Assembly (NCBI RefSeq): GCF_004358165.1
Contig: NZ_SMTG01000005.1
Location: 186,001-250,000, forward strand
Direction: 5' to 3'
Length of the DNA: 64,000 nucleotides
From: Luteimonas terrae
GTDB taxonomy: Bacteria > Pseudomonadota > Gammaproteobacteria > Xanthomonadales > Xanthomonadaceae
Notes under the pieces: model-generated
The model's input: only the letters and a program-made list of their open reading frames with translations
Told to the model about the DNA's origin: nothing
Database searches by the model: none
Position numbers and translations under genes: made by a program
Shown: piece by piece, positions 9,452 to 20,668 of the stretch
Layout of the letters: each line of letters starts with the position of its first letter
Numbering within the stretch: position 1 is the first letter of the stretch

Positions 9452-10003
9452 GTGTCCGACACCCTGCCCAGCCTTGCCGAAGTCGACGCCGAGATCCGCC
9501 ACCTGCAACTGGCGATGCCCGGCAGCGAACTGCACGGTGGACTGGCCGGCTGGCTGGCCGGGGGCGGCGACGATGCGGCCGGCTGGCTGGCGTCCGTGAT
9601 GGCAGACCCGACGCTGGCCGCACCCGCCGCCGGCAGCGCGCTGGATCGGCTGCGCACGGCGACCGCCGCCCAGCTCGAGGACCGCGACTTCGCGTTCGCC
9701 CTGCTGTTGCCCGAGGACGGCCAGCCGCTGTCGCAGCGCAGTGCCGCGCTGTTCGACTGGTGCCGTGGGTTCCTCGGTGGCTTCGGCCTGGCCGCGGGCC
9801 AGCGGCCGTCGCTGTCGGAGGAGGGGCAGGAAGCGCTGGCCGATCTGGCCCGCCTCGCCGCCGCACAGCCCGAAGACGACGGCACGGACGACGCCGGCGA
9901 GGAAGACGCGCTGGCCGAGATCGAAGAGTTCGTGCGTGTGGCCGCGCTGCTGCTGCACGGGGATGCGGCACTGGGCCCGCGTCACCGCAACCGGTTGAAC
10001 TGA
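9452..10003 (+). CDS. UPF0149 (YgfB/YecA-like) family protein
   Basis: A protein of about 183 residues of the UPF0149 family, mostly helical and acidic. Characteristic parts are the N-terminal LPSLAEVDAEIRHL with ELHGGLAGWLAG, and RSAALFDWCRGFLGGFGLA in the middle. The acidic DDGTDDAGEEDALAEIEEF stretch precedes the final helix. The family lies next to pepP in many gammaproteobacteria, as here, with a single base between the genes. In Pseudomonas, YgfB has been linked to regulation, but the general role is unsettled. GTG 9452 (SDTLPSLAEV) is chosen; GTG 9443 would add three residues. Confidence 0.88.
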   Translation: MSDTLPSLAEVDAEIRHLQLAMPGSELHGGLAGWLAGGGDDAAGWLASVMADPTLAAPAAGSALDRLRTATAAQLEDRDFAFALLLPEDGQPLSQRSAALFDWCRGFLGGFGLAAGQRPSLSEEGQEALADLARLAAAQPEDDGTDDAGEEDALAEIEEFVRVAALLLHGDAALGPRHRNRLN

Positions 10004-10004
10004 G

Positions 10005-11327
10005 ATGCCGGGCGCGACCGGCATCACCGCGGCCAGCTACCAGAAGCGCCGCCGGCAGCTGATGCGGCTGGCCGGCGACGACGCGATCCTCGTGCTGGCC
10101 AGCGCGCCCGAGCGGATCCGCAGCCGCGACACGCATTACAGCTACCGGCCCGATTCCGACCTCTGGTATCTGACCGGCTTTGCCGAACCCGACTCGGTGC
10201 TGGTGCTGGTGCCCGGCCGCGCGCATGGCGAGGCGCTGCTGTTCTGCCGCGAGCGTGACCCCGAACGCGAAGGCTGGGACGGCCCGCGCGTCGGGCCGGA
10301 AGGCGCCGTCGAGGCGCTGGGCATGGACGATGCCTATCCGATCGACGACCTCGACGAGATCCTGCCGGGTCTGCTTGAAGGCCGCTCGCGGGTCTACTAC
10401 CACTTCGGCCGCGACACCGAGTTCGACCTGCAGCTGATCGGCTGGCTCAATCGCGTGCGCGCACAGGTGCGGGTCGGCGCGCAGCCACCGCACGAGTTCC
10501 TCGAGCTGGGGCATCTGCTCGACGAGATGCGGCTGTTCAAGGATGCCGGCGAACTCAAGCTGATGCGCCGCGCGGCCAAGATCAGCGTCGAAGCCCACGC
10601 CGCGGCGATGCGTGCGGCGCGCCCGGGCATCCACGAATACGCGCTGCAGGCCGAACTGGAATACGTGTTCCGCCGCAACGACGCGAGTCCCGCGTACGAG
10701 AGCATCGTCGGTGCCGGCGCCAACGCCTGCGTGCTGCACTACCGCGCCAACAACGCGCAGGCGCGCGATGGCGATCTGGTGCTGATCGACGCCGGCGCCG
10801 AGTACCGCGGCTACGCCGCCGACATCACCCGCACCTTCCCGGTCAACGGTCGCTTCACACCGGCGCAGCGCGCGCTGCACGACGTCGTGGAATCCGCGCA
10901 GCAGGCCGCGCTGGCGCAGGCGCGACCGGACGTGGCCTACGAGGCCGGGCATAACGCCGCTGTCGAAGCGTTGACCGAAGGTCTGCTGCGACTGGGGCTG
11001 CTCAAGGGCAAGCTGGCGAAGCACATCGCCGACGGCAGCTACAAGCGCTACTACCGCCACAAGACCGGGCATTGGCTCGGCCTCGACGTGCACGACGTCG
11101 GCGATTACCGGATCGACGGCGAGTCGCGGCTGCTGGAGCCGGGCATGGTCTACACGATCGAGCCGGGACTCTATGTGCCGGTCGACGACACCAGCGTCGA
11201 TGCGAAGTGGCGCGGCATCGGCATCCGCACCGAAGACGACGTGCTGATCACCAAGGCCGGGCACGAGGTGCTGACGGCGGGCCTGGCGCGGACCGCCGAC
11301 GAGATCGAGGACTTCATGGCGCGCTGA
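10005..11327 (+). CDS. pepP: Xaa-Pro aminopeptidase PepP
   Basis: A 440-residue M24 metallopeptidase that removes N-terminal residues before proline. The N-terminal creatinase-like domain (FAEPDSVLVLVPG, LFCRERDPEREGWDG) is followed by the pita-bread catalytic domain. The dimetal ligands are in place: Asp in [17 protein letters not shown] (two Asp), His in KTGHWLGLDVHDVG, Glu in YTIEPGLYV and Glu in GIRTEDDVLIT. Length equals E. coli PepP (441). It follows the UPF0149 gene by one base, so it is co-transcribed. A second M24 peptidase, pepQ, lies tail-to-tail downstream. Confidence 0.96.
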   Translation: MPGATGITAASYQKRRRQLMRLAGDDAILVLASAPERIRSRDTHYSYRPDSDLWYLTGFAEPDSVLVLVPGRAHGEALLFCRERDPEREGWDGPRVGPEGAVEALGMDDAYPIDDLDEILPGLLEGRSRVYYHFGRDTEFDLQLIGWLNRVRAQVRVGAQPPHEFLELGHLLDEMRLFKDAGELKLMRRAAKISVEAHAAAMRAARPGIHEYALQAELEYVFRRNDASPAYESIVGAGANACVLHYRANNAQARDGDLVLIDAGAEYRGYAADITRTFPVNGRFTPAQRALHDVVESAQQAALAQARPDVAYEAGHNAAVEALTEGLLRLGLLKGKLAKHIADGSYKRYYRHKTGHWLGLDVHDVGDYRIDGESRLLEPGMVYTIEPGLYVPVDDTSVDAKWRGIGIRTEDDVLITKAGHEVLTAGLARTADEIEDFMAR

Positions 11328-11348
11328 TCGGCGCGCCGGCAGTCAACG

Positions 11349-11369
11349 GGCGCGGCCGGAAGCCGCGCC
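11349..11369. terminator. Hairpin between convergent pepP and pepQ
   Basis: A 7-bp GGCGCGG/CCGCGCC stem with a 7-base loop lies in the 48-base gap between the two stop codons. There is no strong T-run, so termination is inferred from position. Confidence 0.4.
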
Positions 11370-11375
11370 GAGGTT

Positions 11376-12725
11376 TCAGGCCGCGTCGTCCACCGGCCAC
11401 GCATCGCGCGTGAGGTTTTCCGGCGCGCCGTCGGTGCAGACCACGTTGTCCTCGATGCGGATGCCACCGTAGGGGCGGAAGGCCTCGACGCGGTCCCAGT
11501 CCACCGCATCGCCCTTGCCGGCCTCGCGCAGGTCTTCGAGCAGCATGTCGATGAAGTACACGCCCGGCTCGATGGTGACGACCATGCCCGGTGCGAGCGG
11601 GCGGGTCAGGCGCAGGAAGGGATGGCCGGCCGGGGTGGCGATGCGGCCGCCGGTCTCCGACGCGGTGAAGCCGGCGACATCGTGTACCTGCAGGCCGATG
11701 CTGTGGCCGATGCCGTGCGGGAAGAAGGCCGCGCTGACGCCGGTCTCGACGGCTTCTTCGGGCGACACCCGCAGCACGCCGAAATCGCGCAGCACACCGG
11801 CCAGCGCGAGGTGCGCGTCGAGGTGGATGCGCACGTAGTCCACGCCATCGCGGACCCGGTCGCACATCGCGCGCTGGGCGGCGTCGACCGCGTCGATCAT
11901 CGACTGGAACTCGCAGGCGGTGTCGGCGGCGTAGGTGCGGGTGATGTCGGCCGCATAGCCGGCGTGACTGGCACCGGCATCGATCAGGAAGCTGCGCACC
12001 GGGTCGGGCGCCAGCCGCCCGAGCTCGGTGTAATGCAGCACCGCGGCGTGTTCGTTGAGCGCGACGATGTTGCCGTAGGGCAGCTCGTTCGCGTCCTGAC
12101 CGGCCGCCTGGCAATAGGCCAGGTGGATGCCGAACTCGCTGGCGCCGGCGCGGAACGCGCGTTCGGCGGCGGCATGTGCGCGGACCGCGCGACGCGTGGC
12201 CTCGCGCAGCATCGCCAGCTCGTAGGGCGTCTTGTAGGCGCGGTGGAACTCGAGATGGTCGACGACCGCCTGCGGATTGTTCGGCTTGTAGGCGCCGTAC
12301 TGACCCAGCGCGCTCTGCGGCTCGCCGAGGATCGCGCAGCGCGCCGCGTTCTTGGGCAGATGCTGCTGCGCTTCTTCCGGCTTGCGGATCACCACGATGT
12401 CAAAGTGTTCGACCCAGTCGCCCGACGGCGCCTCGGGCACGACATGCCAGTAGTCGCGCGGCTGCAGATAGACCAGCTTCGGGCGTGCGCCGGGCGTCAC
12501 CACCAGCCAGCTGCCCGGATTGCGGTTCAGCGGCAGCCAGGCCTTGAATTGCGGATTCGCCGCGTACGGGTAGTCGCGGTCGTCGAAGACCTGGTAGTGC
12601 AGGGTGCCGCTGGGGATCACGAGATGGTCGAGGCCGGCGCGTTCCAGTGCGGTGGCGGTGCGCGCCTGCAGCGTCGCGAGGTGGTCGGCGTAGAGGCTGG
12701 CGGCGGACGGTGCAGGCGTGGACAT
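11376..12725 (-). CDS. pepQ: Xaa-Pro dipeptidase PepQ
   Basis: A 449-residue M24 dipeptidase splitting Xaa-Pro dipeptides. The N-terminal domain has the PepQ phrases [21 protein letters not shown] and [17 protein letters not shown]. The catalytic domain keeps the dimetal ligands: Asp pair in [20 protein letters not shown], His in [17 protein letters not shown], Glu in [11 protein letters not shown] and Glu in [11 protein letters not shown]. Length matches PepQ (443 in E. coli). It begins at ATG 12725, 147 bases from the divergent flavin oxidoreductase gene. The convergent pairing with pepP puts two proline-specific peptidases side by side. Confidence 0.95.
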   Translation of the reverse strand: MSTPAPSAASLYADHLATLQARTATALERAGLDHLVIPSGTLHYQVFDDRDYPYAANPQFKAWLPLNRNPGSWLVVTPGARPKLVYLQPRDYWHVVPEAPSGDWVEHFDIVVIRKPEEAQQHLPKNAARCAILGEPQSALGQYGAYKPNNPQAVVDHLEFHRAYKTPYELAMLREATRRAVRAHAAAERAFRAGASEFGIHLAYCQAAGQDANELPYGNIVALNEHAAVLHYTELGRLAPDPVRSFLIDAGASHAGYAADITRTYAADTACEFQSMIDAVDAAQRAMCDRVRDGVDYVRIHLDAHLALAGVLRDFGVLRVSPEEAVETGVSAAFFPHGIGHSIGLQVHDVAGFTASETGGRIATPAGHPFLRLTRPLAPGMVVTIEPGVYFIDMLLEDLREAGKGDAVDWDRVEAFRPYGGIRIEDNVVCTDGAPENLTRDAWPVDDAA

Positions 12726-12872
12726 CGCGATCCCGGGGTGGCGAGTGATCGGGCCATTCTGCCGGAACGCCGCAGGCGCTGCCGATGGCGGAACACTGCA
12801 ACGCCATCGCTGCGCTGGTGTTCGCGTCCGGCCGCCCCAAGGTCGATGCCATCCCCCGCATCGCGTCCGCTC

Positions 12873-13856
12873 ATGATCCCCTTCTCGATCCTCGACCTCG
12901 CCCCCGTCACCGAAGGCAGCACGGCTGCGCAGTCGTATGCCAACTCGGTCGATCTGGCCCAGCACGCGGAACGGCTCGGCTACACCCGCTACTGGCTGGC
13001 CGAACACCACAACATGCCCGGCATCGCCAGCGCCGCGACCGCGGTGCTGATCGGCCATATCGCCGGCGCCACGTCGACCATCCGCGTCGGCTCGGGCGGC
13101 GTGATGCTGCCCAACCATGCGCCGCTGCAGGTCGCCGAGCAGTTCGGCACGCTGGCCTCGCTGTATCCGGGGCGCATCGATCTCGGCCTCGGCCGCGCGC
13201 CGGGCACCGATGGCGCCACGATCCGCGCGCTGCGCCGTTATTTCGATGGTGCCGAAGGCTTCCCGCGCGACGTCGCCGAACTGCTGCAGTACTTCGAACC
13301 GGTGCAGCCGGGCCAGGCCGTGCAGGCGGTGCCGGGCCCCGGTCTGGACGTGCCGGTGTGGCTGCTCGGGTCCAGCCTCTTCAGCGCGCAGCTGGCGGCG
13401 GCGATGGGGCTGTCGTTCGCATTCGCCTCGCATTTCGCCCCGGCAATGATGGAAGACGCGCTGGCGCGCTACCGTCTCACGTTCAAGCCGTCGAAATACC
13501 TGCAGGCGCCGCACGCGATGCTCGCGCTCAACGTGGTCGCCGCCGATACCCGCGCCGAGGCCGAGCGCCTGTTCACCACCCAGCAGCAGAGCTTCGTGCG
13601 CCTGCGCCGGGGCGAGATCGGCCTGATTCCGCCGCCGATCGACGACATCGAAGCGTTCTGGACGCCGCAGGAAAAGGTGATGGTCGCCCAGGCGCTGGCC
13701 TGCGCGGTGGTCGGTGATCCGCAGGATGTCCGCGACGGCATCGCCGATTTCGTGGCCAGGCACCGCCCGGACGAGTTGATGCTGACGGCCAACATCTTCG
13801 ACCACGGCGCCCGCAAGCACAGCTTCGCGCTGGCCGCGGAGGCGATGCGGCACTGA
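12873..13856 (+). CDS. LLM-class (luciferase-like) flavin-dependent oxidoreductase
   Basis: A 327-residue TIM-barrel flavoprotein of the luciferase-like monooxygenase family, close to the E. coli YhbW group. Typical parts are [12 protein letters not shown] at the start, [38 protein letters not shown] with FGTL, and [16 protein letters not shown]. Such enzymes use FMN or FMNH2, but the substrate cannot be told from sequence. ATG 12873 gives the conserved N terminus. It stands alone, 72 bases before ruvB. Confidence 0.9.
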   Translation: MIPFSILDLAPVTEGSTAAQSYANSVDLAQHAERLGYTRYWLAEHHNMPGIASAATAVLIGHIAGATSTIRVGSGGVMLPNHAPLQVAEQFGTLASLYPGRIDLGLGRAPGTDGATIRALRRYFDGAEGFPRDVAELLQYFEPVQPGQAVQAVPGPGLDVPVWLLGSSLFSAQLAAAMGLSFAFASHFAPAMMEDALARYRLTFKPSKYLQAPHAMLALNVVAADTRAEAERLFTTQQQSFVRLRRGEIGLIPPPIDDIEAFWTPQEKVMVAQALACAVVGDPQDVRDGIADFVARHRPDELMLTANIFDHGARKHSFALAAEAMRH

Positions 13857-13928
13857 GTCGATCCTGCAAGGGCGGCGCGAGCCGTCTCTGCAGGCGCGTC
13901 GGGCCGGTCGCCATGCGATCATGCGCGG

Positions 13929-14960
<1,032 letters not shown>

Positions 14961-14979
14961 AACACCGGAGTCCTGCCGC

Positions 14980-15420
14980 ATGAGCGCGACCGCGTCCGGC
15001 GTTGCCGGTTTATTCAGTTGGCCGACACGCGTCTATTGGGAAGATACCGACGCGGGTGGCGTCGTCTATCACGCGCAGTACGTCGCGTTCATGGAGCGCG
15101 CACGCAGCGAGTGGTTACGTGCCCACGGCTACGGACAGGCCACGCTCCGCGACGATCACGGCACCGTGTTCGCGGTGCGGGCGATGCGGATCGATTTCCG
15201 CAGTCCGGCGCGGCTCGATGATGCGCTGGAGGTCAGCGTGGCGTTGCGACAGTGCCGCCGTGCGAGCGCGGTGTTCGTGCAGGAGGTCCGCCGGAACGGC
15301 GATCTGCTGCTCGACGCCGAGGTGCGGATCGCGGCGCTGTCGGCCGAGGATTTCAAGCCGCGTGCCATCCCCGACACGCTCTACACCCAACTCAAGTCAC
15401 TCGAAACGTCAGCGGAGTAA
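14980..15420 (+). CDS. ybgC: Tol-Pal associated acyl-CoA thioesterase
   Basis: A 146-residue hotdog-fold thioesterase of the YbgC/4-HBT family and the first gene of the Tol-Pal operon. The catalytic motif RVYWEDTDAGGVVYHAQYVA contains the active-site Asp, and the following MERARSEWLR helix is also typical. The family hydrolyses acyl-CoA or acyl-ACP and is associated with phospholipid metabolism at the inner membrane. It starts 19 bases after ruvB and ends 6 bases before tolQ. Confidence 0.94.
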   Translation: MSATASGVAGLFSWPTRVYWEDTDAGGVVYHAQYVAFMERARSEWLRAHGYGQATLRDDHGTVFAVRAMRIDFRSPARLDDALEVSVALRQCRRASAVFVQEVRRNGDLLLDAEVRIAALSAEDFKPRAIPDTLYTQLKSLETSAE

Positions 15421-15426
15421 GCCTGG

Positions 15427-16224
15427 ATGAGCCCAATGCCCGTGTTGTTGCAGTCCGCCGCCCAGGTGCAGGCGCTGCCCGAAGAGGCCGCCGCAGGCGC
15501 GACCGAACTGGCGAACACCGGGGCCGCAGCGGCCGCGACCGCGCCGCTGCCCAACGACCTCAGCATTCTCGAACTGGTCCTGCACGCGTCGATTCCGGTG
15601 CAGCTGGTCATGCTGCTGCTGCTGTTCGCGTCGATCTCCTCGTGGGTCATCATCTTCCGCAAGAAGCGCCTGCTCGATCGCGCCGAGAAGGAAGCCGACC
15701 GCTTCGAGGAGCGCTTCTGGTCCGGTGCCGAGATCAGCAAGCTCTACGCCTCGGCGACCGAGCGCAACCGTGAGATCGAAGGTCTCGAAGCGATCTTCGA
15801 GGCCGGCTACCGCGAGTACTCGCGCCAGCGCCAGCGCCGCGGCATCGACAGCCGCACCCAGCTCGAAGGCGCCCAGCGCGGCATGCGCGTGGCCGGCGCC
15901 CGCGAGATCGACGGTCTGGAGCGGAATCTCGAGTACCTCGCCAACGTCGGTTCGATCGCGCCCTATGTCGGTCTGCTCGGCACCGTGTGGGGCATCATGA
16001 TCTCGTTCCACGGCCTGGCCAGCGTCAAGGAAGCGACCATCGCGACGGTTGCGCCCGGCATCTCCGAAGCGCTGATCGCGACCGCGATGGGTCTGTTCGC
16101 CGCGATCCCGGCGGTGTGGGCCTACAACCGCTTCGCGACCAAGGTCGAGCGTGTCGCCACGCGTTTCGAAGCCTTCTCCGACGAGTTCTCCTCGATTCTC
16201 GAACGCCAGAGCGGCGCCGACTGA
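15427..16224 (+). CDS. tolQ: Tol-Pal system proton channel subunit TolQ
   Basis: A 265-residue inner-membrane protein of the TolQ/ExbB/MotA family that forms the proton channel of the Tol machine with TolR. Three membrane helices are visible: about 55-78 (QLVMLLLLFASISSWVIIF), about 175-197 (SIAPYVGLLGTVWGIMISF) and about 215-236 (LIATAMGLFAAIPAVWAYN). A large cytoplasmic loop rich in charged residues lies between the first two. An N-terminal Ala-rich segment of about 40 residues precedes the first helix and makes it longer than E. coli TolQ (230). Confidence 0.96.
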   Translation: MSPMPVLLQSAAQVQALPEEAAAGATELANTGAAAAATAPLPNDLSILELVLHASIPVQLVMLLLLFASISSWVIIFRKKRLLDRAEKEADRFEERFWSGAEISKLYASATERNREIEGLEAIFEAGYREYSRQRQRRGIDSRTQLEGAQRGMRVAGAREIDGLERNLEYLANVGSIAPYVGLLGTVWGIMISFHGLASVKEATIATVAPGISEALIATAMGLFAAIPAVWAYNRFATKVERVATRFEAFSDEFSSILERQSGAD

Positions 16225-16289
16225 CCCCGACGCGCGCGTGCGCGCGTTCTTTCGATCGCGCTCGACCGTCCACGTATCCGGAACCCGCC

Positions 16290-16727
<438 letters not shown>

Positions 16728-16729
16728 CG

Positions 16730-17704
16730 ATGCGCGAGTCGCGTTCCGACAATGTAGTGTCGATCGGACTGGCGCTCCTGGTCCACCTGCTGATCTTCGG
16801 GCTGATCTTCCTTGGCGCGATCTGGAGCGCGTCGTCGCGGCCCGACTCCGCGATGGGCTCGCCGGTCTCGGCCGACATCATCGATCCCAACGCGCTCAGC
16901 GCGGCCGATCGCCGCGCGCTGGCGTCGCGTCCCGAACCGTTGCCCGATCCCGAGCCGAAGCCCGAGCCCACGCCGGACCCGGTGCCCGAACCGTTGCCCG
17001 AGCCGGTCGAAGAACCCGTGGCGGCGCCGCCGCAGCCGCTGCCCGAACCGCGCCCCGAGGACGCCGTCGAGCCCCGTCAGGTCGCGCCGCAAGAAGTGAT
17101 TCCAAATCCCGACGAGGTTTCGCAGGAAGCGGTGCGCCGCGACGCGATCGCCGCCGAACAGCGCGAGAAGGAACAGGAGGCCAAGCGGCGCCAGGCCCAG
17201 ATCGAGCTTGCCGAGCAGCAGAAGCAGCGCGAGGCCGAAGAGAAGCGTCGCCTCGCACGCCAGGAACTCGAGAAGCTGCGCGCCGAGCGCGAACGCACCG
17301 AACGCGAAGCCCGTCAGGCCGAGCAGCGCCTGAAGCAGATCGCCGACCGCAACGCGCAGCAGGCCTCGGAGCAGCGCGCCGCCGCGTCGGCGAGTCCGCC
17401 GCCCGGACGTCCTGATGGCGACAGCGGCCTGGCCGCGAAGTACGCCGCCGCCTTGCAGGAAGCGATCCGCCGCAACTGGCGTCGTCCTGACAACGTGCCG
17501 CTGGGCCAGCGCTGCCGTCTCTACATCACCCAGTTGCCGGGCGGCGAGGTGTTGAACGTCGAGTTCGATGCGTCCTGTCCGTATGACGCGCAGGGTCGCC
17601 GTTCGGTCGAAGCGGCAGTGCGCGCCGCCGAGCCGCTGCCGTACGCGGGGTTCGAACCGGTGTTCAACCGCAGGCTCAATCTCAACTTCACCGCGCAGGA
17701 CTGA
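16730..17704 (+). CDS. tolA: Tol-Pal system protein TolA
   Basis: A 324-residue protein linking the inner-membrane TolQR motor to TolB/Pal at the outer membrane. An N-terminal membrane helix (about residues 10-33, with His19) is followed by a Pro-Glu-Pro rich stretch (about 68-120), a long charged helix (about 130-220, ERERTEREARQAEQRLKQIA), and a C-terminal globular domain (LAAKYAAALQEAIRRNWRRP onward) with a Cys pair. Length is shorter than E. coli TolA (421) because the helical domain is shorter. Position between tolR and tolB confirms it. Confidence 0.94.
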   Translation: MRESRSDNVVSIGLALLVHLLIFGLIFLGAIWSASSRPDSAMGSPVSADIIDPNALSAADRRALASRPEPLPDPEPKPEPTPDPVPEPLPEPVEEPVAAPPQPLPEPRPEDAVEPRQVAPQEVIPNPDEVSQEAVRRDAIAAEQREKEQEAKRRQAQIELAEQQKQREAEEKRRLARQELEKLRAERERTEREARQAEQRLKQIADRNAQQASEQRAAASASPPPGRPDGDSGLAAKYAAALQEAIRRNWRRPDNVPLGQRCRLYITQLPGGEVLNVEFDASCPYDAQGRRSVEAAVRAAEPLPYAGFEPVFNRRLNLNFTAQD

Positions 17705-17932
17705 CGTGTGGGGGCGGCGCGCGGCCGGGTGCCCGGTTCGCGACGCAGTGCGGATCAATATGCCGATGGGAATGCGGACCAAGCGCTTGCCATGGGTGGC
17801 GGCGTCGACGGTCTCGCGTACTGACGTCTCGCCCTGACCTTCACGCCTCCGGACGGATGATTGGCCGTCCATTCATCCTGCGCGGCGGACCACCCGCCAA
17901 GCTGCCCCGACTTCGTGACTACCGGTAATCCG

Positions 17933-19255
17933 ATGAAGCCCATCCTGATCCGCGGCCTGCTGGCCCTGTTCGCGCTCGCCTTGCCCATGCTCGCCAGTGC
18001 GCAGCAGCAGGGCCTGGAAATCGACATCACCGGCGGCAGCGCCCAGGCGATGCCGATCGCCGTGGTGCCCATGCCCTACCAGGGCAGCGCCGCCGCCCCC
18101 GACACCGACGTTGCCGCGGTCATCCGCGCCGACCTCGACCGTTCGGGCCAGTTCCGCACGCTGCCCGAGCGCGACATCGTCGAGCGCCCAACCCGCGGCA
18201 GCGAAGTGCAGTACCCGACCTGGCGCGCGCTGCGACAGGACTTCCTCGTCGTCGGTCGCGTCGTCGATGCCGGCGGCGGCAGCTACCGCGTCGAGTACGA
18301 ACTGTTCGACGTCGCCAAGCAGGAGCGCATGCTCGGGCTGGCGATGACCGCACGTCCGAACGCGATGCGTGACGTCGCCCACCAGATGGCCGACGCGATC
18401 TACGAAAAGGTCACCGGTGTCCGCGGCGCGTTCTGGACCCGCATCGCTTACGTCACGCAGACGGGCCTCGGCGACAGCGCGCGCTACGCGCTGGTCGTCG
18501 CCGACTCCGACGGCCACAACCCGCAGACCGTGGTGCGCTCCAACGAGCCGCTGCTGTCGCCGGCGTGGAGCCCGGACGGCCGCCGCATCGCCTACGTCAG
18601 CTTCGAGCGCGGCAACTCGGCGATCTACATCCAGGACATCACCAGCGGCGGTCGCGAGCTGGTCTCCAGCTTCCGCGGCATCAACGGTGCGCCCTCGTTC
18701 TCGCCCGACGGTCGCCGCCTGGCGCTGTCGCTGTCGCGCAGCGGCAACCCCGAGATCTACGTGATGGACCTCGGCAGCAAGGCGCTGACCCAGGTCACCA
18801 ACCACTTCGCCATCGACACCTCGCCCACCTGGGCGGCCGACGGCGGCAGCATCTATTTCATCTCCGACCGCGGTGGTCGCCCGCAGGTCTACCAGGCGCC
18901 GGCCTCCGGTGGCAGCGCCACACGCGTGACGTTCGAGGGCAGCTACAACGCCGACCCGTCCGTCTCGCCCGATGGCAAGAAGATCGTCGTGGCGCAAGGT
19001 TCAGGCAACGTGTACCGTATTGCACTGCTGGATCGCAGCCTGGGGTCGCCCCGCTGGTCCACGCTGTCGCCAGGGTCGCTCGACGAATCGCCGAGCTTCG
19101 CCCCGAACGCCGGCATGGTCCTGTACGCGGCGCGTGAGGGGCGCAGGGGTGTGCTGTATTCGGTCTCGTCCGACGGGCGGGTACGGCAGCGCCTCGTCCT
19201 CGCCGACGGTGATGTGCGCGAGCCGGCGTGGGGTCCGTTTAGGGAACAGCGCTGA
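17933..19255 (+). CDS. tolB: Tol-Pal system periplasmic protein TolB
   Basis: A 440-residue periplasmic protein with signal peptide (cleavage near residue 23, MLASAQQQ), an N-terminal alpha/beta domain (PIAVVPMPYQG, VIRADLDRSGQF) and a C-terminal beta-propeller. The propeller blades show the TolB repeat LLSPAWSPDGRRIAYVSFE, GAPSFSPDGRRLALSLS, DTSPTWAADGGSIYFISD, ADPSVSPDGKKIVVAQ and DESPSFAPNAGMVLYAA. It binds Pal and TolA. ATG 17933 gives a normal signal peptide; the 228 bases upstream hold no gene. Confidence 0.96.
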   Translation: MKPILIRGLLALFALALPMLASAQQQGLEIDITGGSAQAMPIAVVPMPYQGSAAAPDTDVAAVIRADLDRSGQFRTLPERDIVERPTRGSEVQYPTWRALRQDFLVVGRVVDAGGGSYRVEYELFDVAKQERMLGLAMTARPNAMRDVAHQMADAIYEKVTGVRGAFWTRIAYVTQTGLGDSARYALVVADSDGHNPQTVVRSNEPLLSPAWSPDGRRIAYVSFERGNSAIYIQDITSGGRELVSSFRGINGAPSFSPDGRRLALSLSRSGNPEIYVMDLGSKALTQVTNHFAIDTSPTWAADGGSIYFISDRGGRPQVYQAPASGGSATRVTFEGSYNADPSVSPDGKKIVVAQGSGNVYRIALLDRSLGSPRWSTLSPGSLDESPSFAPNAGMVLYAAREGRRGVLYSVSSDGRVRQRLVLADGDVREPAWGPFREQR

Positions 19256-19321
19256 CGCTGCCTGCACGTCCCGTCCAATAACAATTGCCCTGTTGTTCAT
19301 AGAAAACCAAGGATCGACGAG

Positions 19322-19834
19322 ATGAAGACGACCACCCGTGTGATGCTGGCCGCGCTGCTCTGCACCGCCGCTGTAGCGTGTTCCAAGAAGGTGAAGGAAG
19401 AGGCCCCCATGGATACGGGTCCGTCGACCGGTACCGTGGCTCCGACCCAGCCGACCGCGGGTGCCTACACCCCGGCCGACCTCGACAGCGATGCATGCCT
19501 GCGTCAGCGCGTCGTCTACTTCGATCTGGACCAGGACACCCTGCGTCCGGAATTCCAGGCCGTGATGGCCTGCCACGCCAAGTACCTGCGTGACCGCAGC
19601 TCCTCGCGCATCTCGCTGGAAGGCCACGCCGACGAGCGCGGCAGCCGCGAGTACAACCAGGGTCTGGGCGAGCGTCGTGGCAATGGCGTCTCCTCGGCGC
19701 TGCAGGCCAACGGTGGCTCGGCTGCGCAGGTCGCCGTCGTCAGCTACGGCGAAGAGCGTCCGGTCTGCAATGACTCGAACGAAGATTGCTGGGCCCGCAA
19801 TCGTCGCGTCGAGATCATCTACACCGCGCGTTGA
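19322..19834 (+). CDS. pal: Peptidoglycan-associated lipoprotein Pal
   Basis: A 170-residue outer-membrane lipoprotein with a signal peptide ending AVAC (lipidated Cys20), a flexible linker and an OmpA-like peptidoglycan-binding domain. That domain contains RVVYFDLDQDTLRPEFQAV, SLEGHADERGSREYNQGLGE and the C-terminal ARNRRVEIIY. The DERGS and NRRVE motifs contact diaminopimelate peptidoglycan in the family. Extra cysteines (DAC, MAC, VCNDSNEDC) could form disulfides. An AAGGA Shine-Dalgarno sits about 10 bases before ATG. The stop overlaps the cpoB start as TGATG. Confidence 0.97.
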   Translation: MKTTTRVMLAALLCTAAVACSKKVKEEAPMDTGPSTGTVAPTQPTAGAYTPADLDSDACLRQRVVYFDLDQDTLRPEFQAVMACHAKYLRDRSSSRISLEGHADERGSREYNQGLGERRGNGVSSALQANGGSAAQVAVVSYGEERPVCNDSNEDCWARNRRVEIIYTAR

Positions 19835-20664
19835 TGCGTTCGATGCGTCATTGGCTGGTGCTCCCAGTCGCGTTCGCGGCGACCCTCGTGGTCGCCGCGC
19901 CCGCATGGGCGCAGCGGGCGAGCCTCGCCGATCGCGTGGCTTCGCTCGAAGCGCGCGCGGGTGACACCAGCGCGAACATGCAGATGCTCAACCAGGTGGA
20001 ACAGCTGCGTCGCGAAATGCAGGCGCTGCGGTCCCAGGTCGAGGAACTGCAGCAGCAGAACGAGCAGCTCAAATCCAGCAACCGCAGCCAGTACCTCGAC
20101 ATCGACGGCCGGCTCAACCGCCTCGAGAGCGGGCAGGGCGGCGGTGGCGGTGGTCTGGAGTTGCCCGATCCGGTCGGCGATGCATCGCCGGCTCCGGCGG
20201 CCGGCGCGAATGCGCAGGCCGCTCGCGACAACAGCGCCACGGGCGCTTCCTCTGCGCCTGCGACGGTGGCACCCGCCGACGAGCGCGGCGCCTACGAGCA
20301 GGCCTTCAACGCCTTGAAGAACGGCGAGTACGCCGAATCCGCCAGGCTGTTCCAGGCATTCCTGCAGCAGCATCAGCAGGGCGGGTACGCGCCGAATGCG
20401 CTGTACTGGCTCGGCGAAAGCTATTACGTCACCCAGAATTACGCGCTGGCGCAGGAGCAGTTCCTTTCGCTGCTGCAGCGCTATCCGCAGAGCGACAAGG
20501 CCCCGGGCGCCATGCTCAAAGTCGGCTTGTCGCAGTACGGCCTGAAAGACCTCGACGGCGCCGAGACCACGCTCGCCGATGTCGGCAAGCAGTATCCCGG
20601 CACCGATGCGGCACGCACCGCGTCCGACCGGCTCCGCGCGATCCAGCTCTCGCGCCTGCGTTGA
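19834..20664 (+). CDS. cpoB: Cell division coordinator CpoB (YbgF)
   Basis: A 276-residue periplasmic protein: signal peptide (cleavage after about residue 25, APAWAQR), a coiled-coil trimerisation region (SLADRVASLEARAG through LRREMQALRSQVEELQQQ), a Gly/Ala-rich linker, and three TPR units (YEQAFNALKNGEYAESARLF, NALYWLGESYYVTQNYALAQ, APGAMLKVGLSQYGLKDLDG). CpoB links Tol function with PBP1B during constriction in E. coli. The start ATG overlaps the pal stop; a second ATG nine bases later is possible. Confidence 0.94.
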   Translation: MRSMRHWLVLPVAFAATLVVAAPAWAQRASLADRVASLEARAGDTSANMQMLNQVEQLRREMQALRSQVEELQQQNEQLKSSNRSQYLDIDGRLNRLESGQGGGGGGLELPDPVGDASPAPAAGANAQAARDNSATGASSAPATVAPADERGAYEQAFNALKNGEYAESARLFQAFLQQHQQGGYAPNALYWLGESYYVTQNYALAQEQFLSLLQRYPQSDKAPGAMLKVGLSQYGLKDLDGAETTLADVGKQYPGTDAARTASDRLRAIQLSRLR

Positions 20665-20668
20665 TTCC

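Noticed and set aside
9324..11264. Upstream extension of the GGDEF-EAL frame
   Set aside because: It lies antisense to pepP and the UPF0149 gene and shows no domain; GTG 9323 gives a proper membrane-anchored N terminus.
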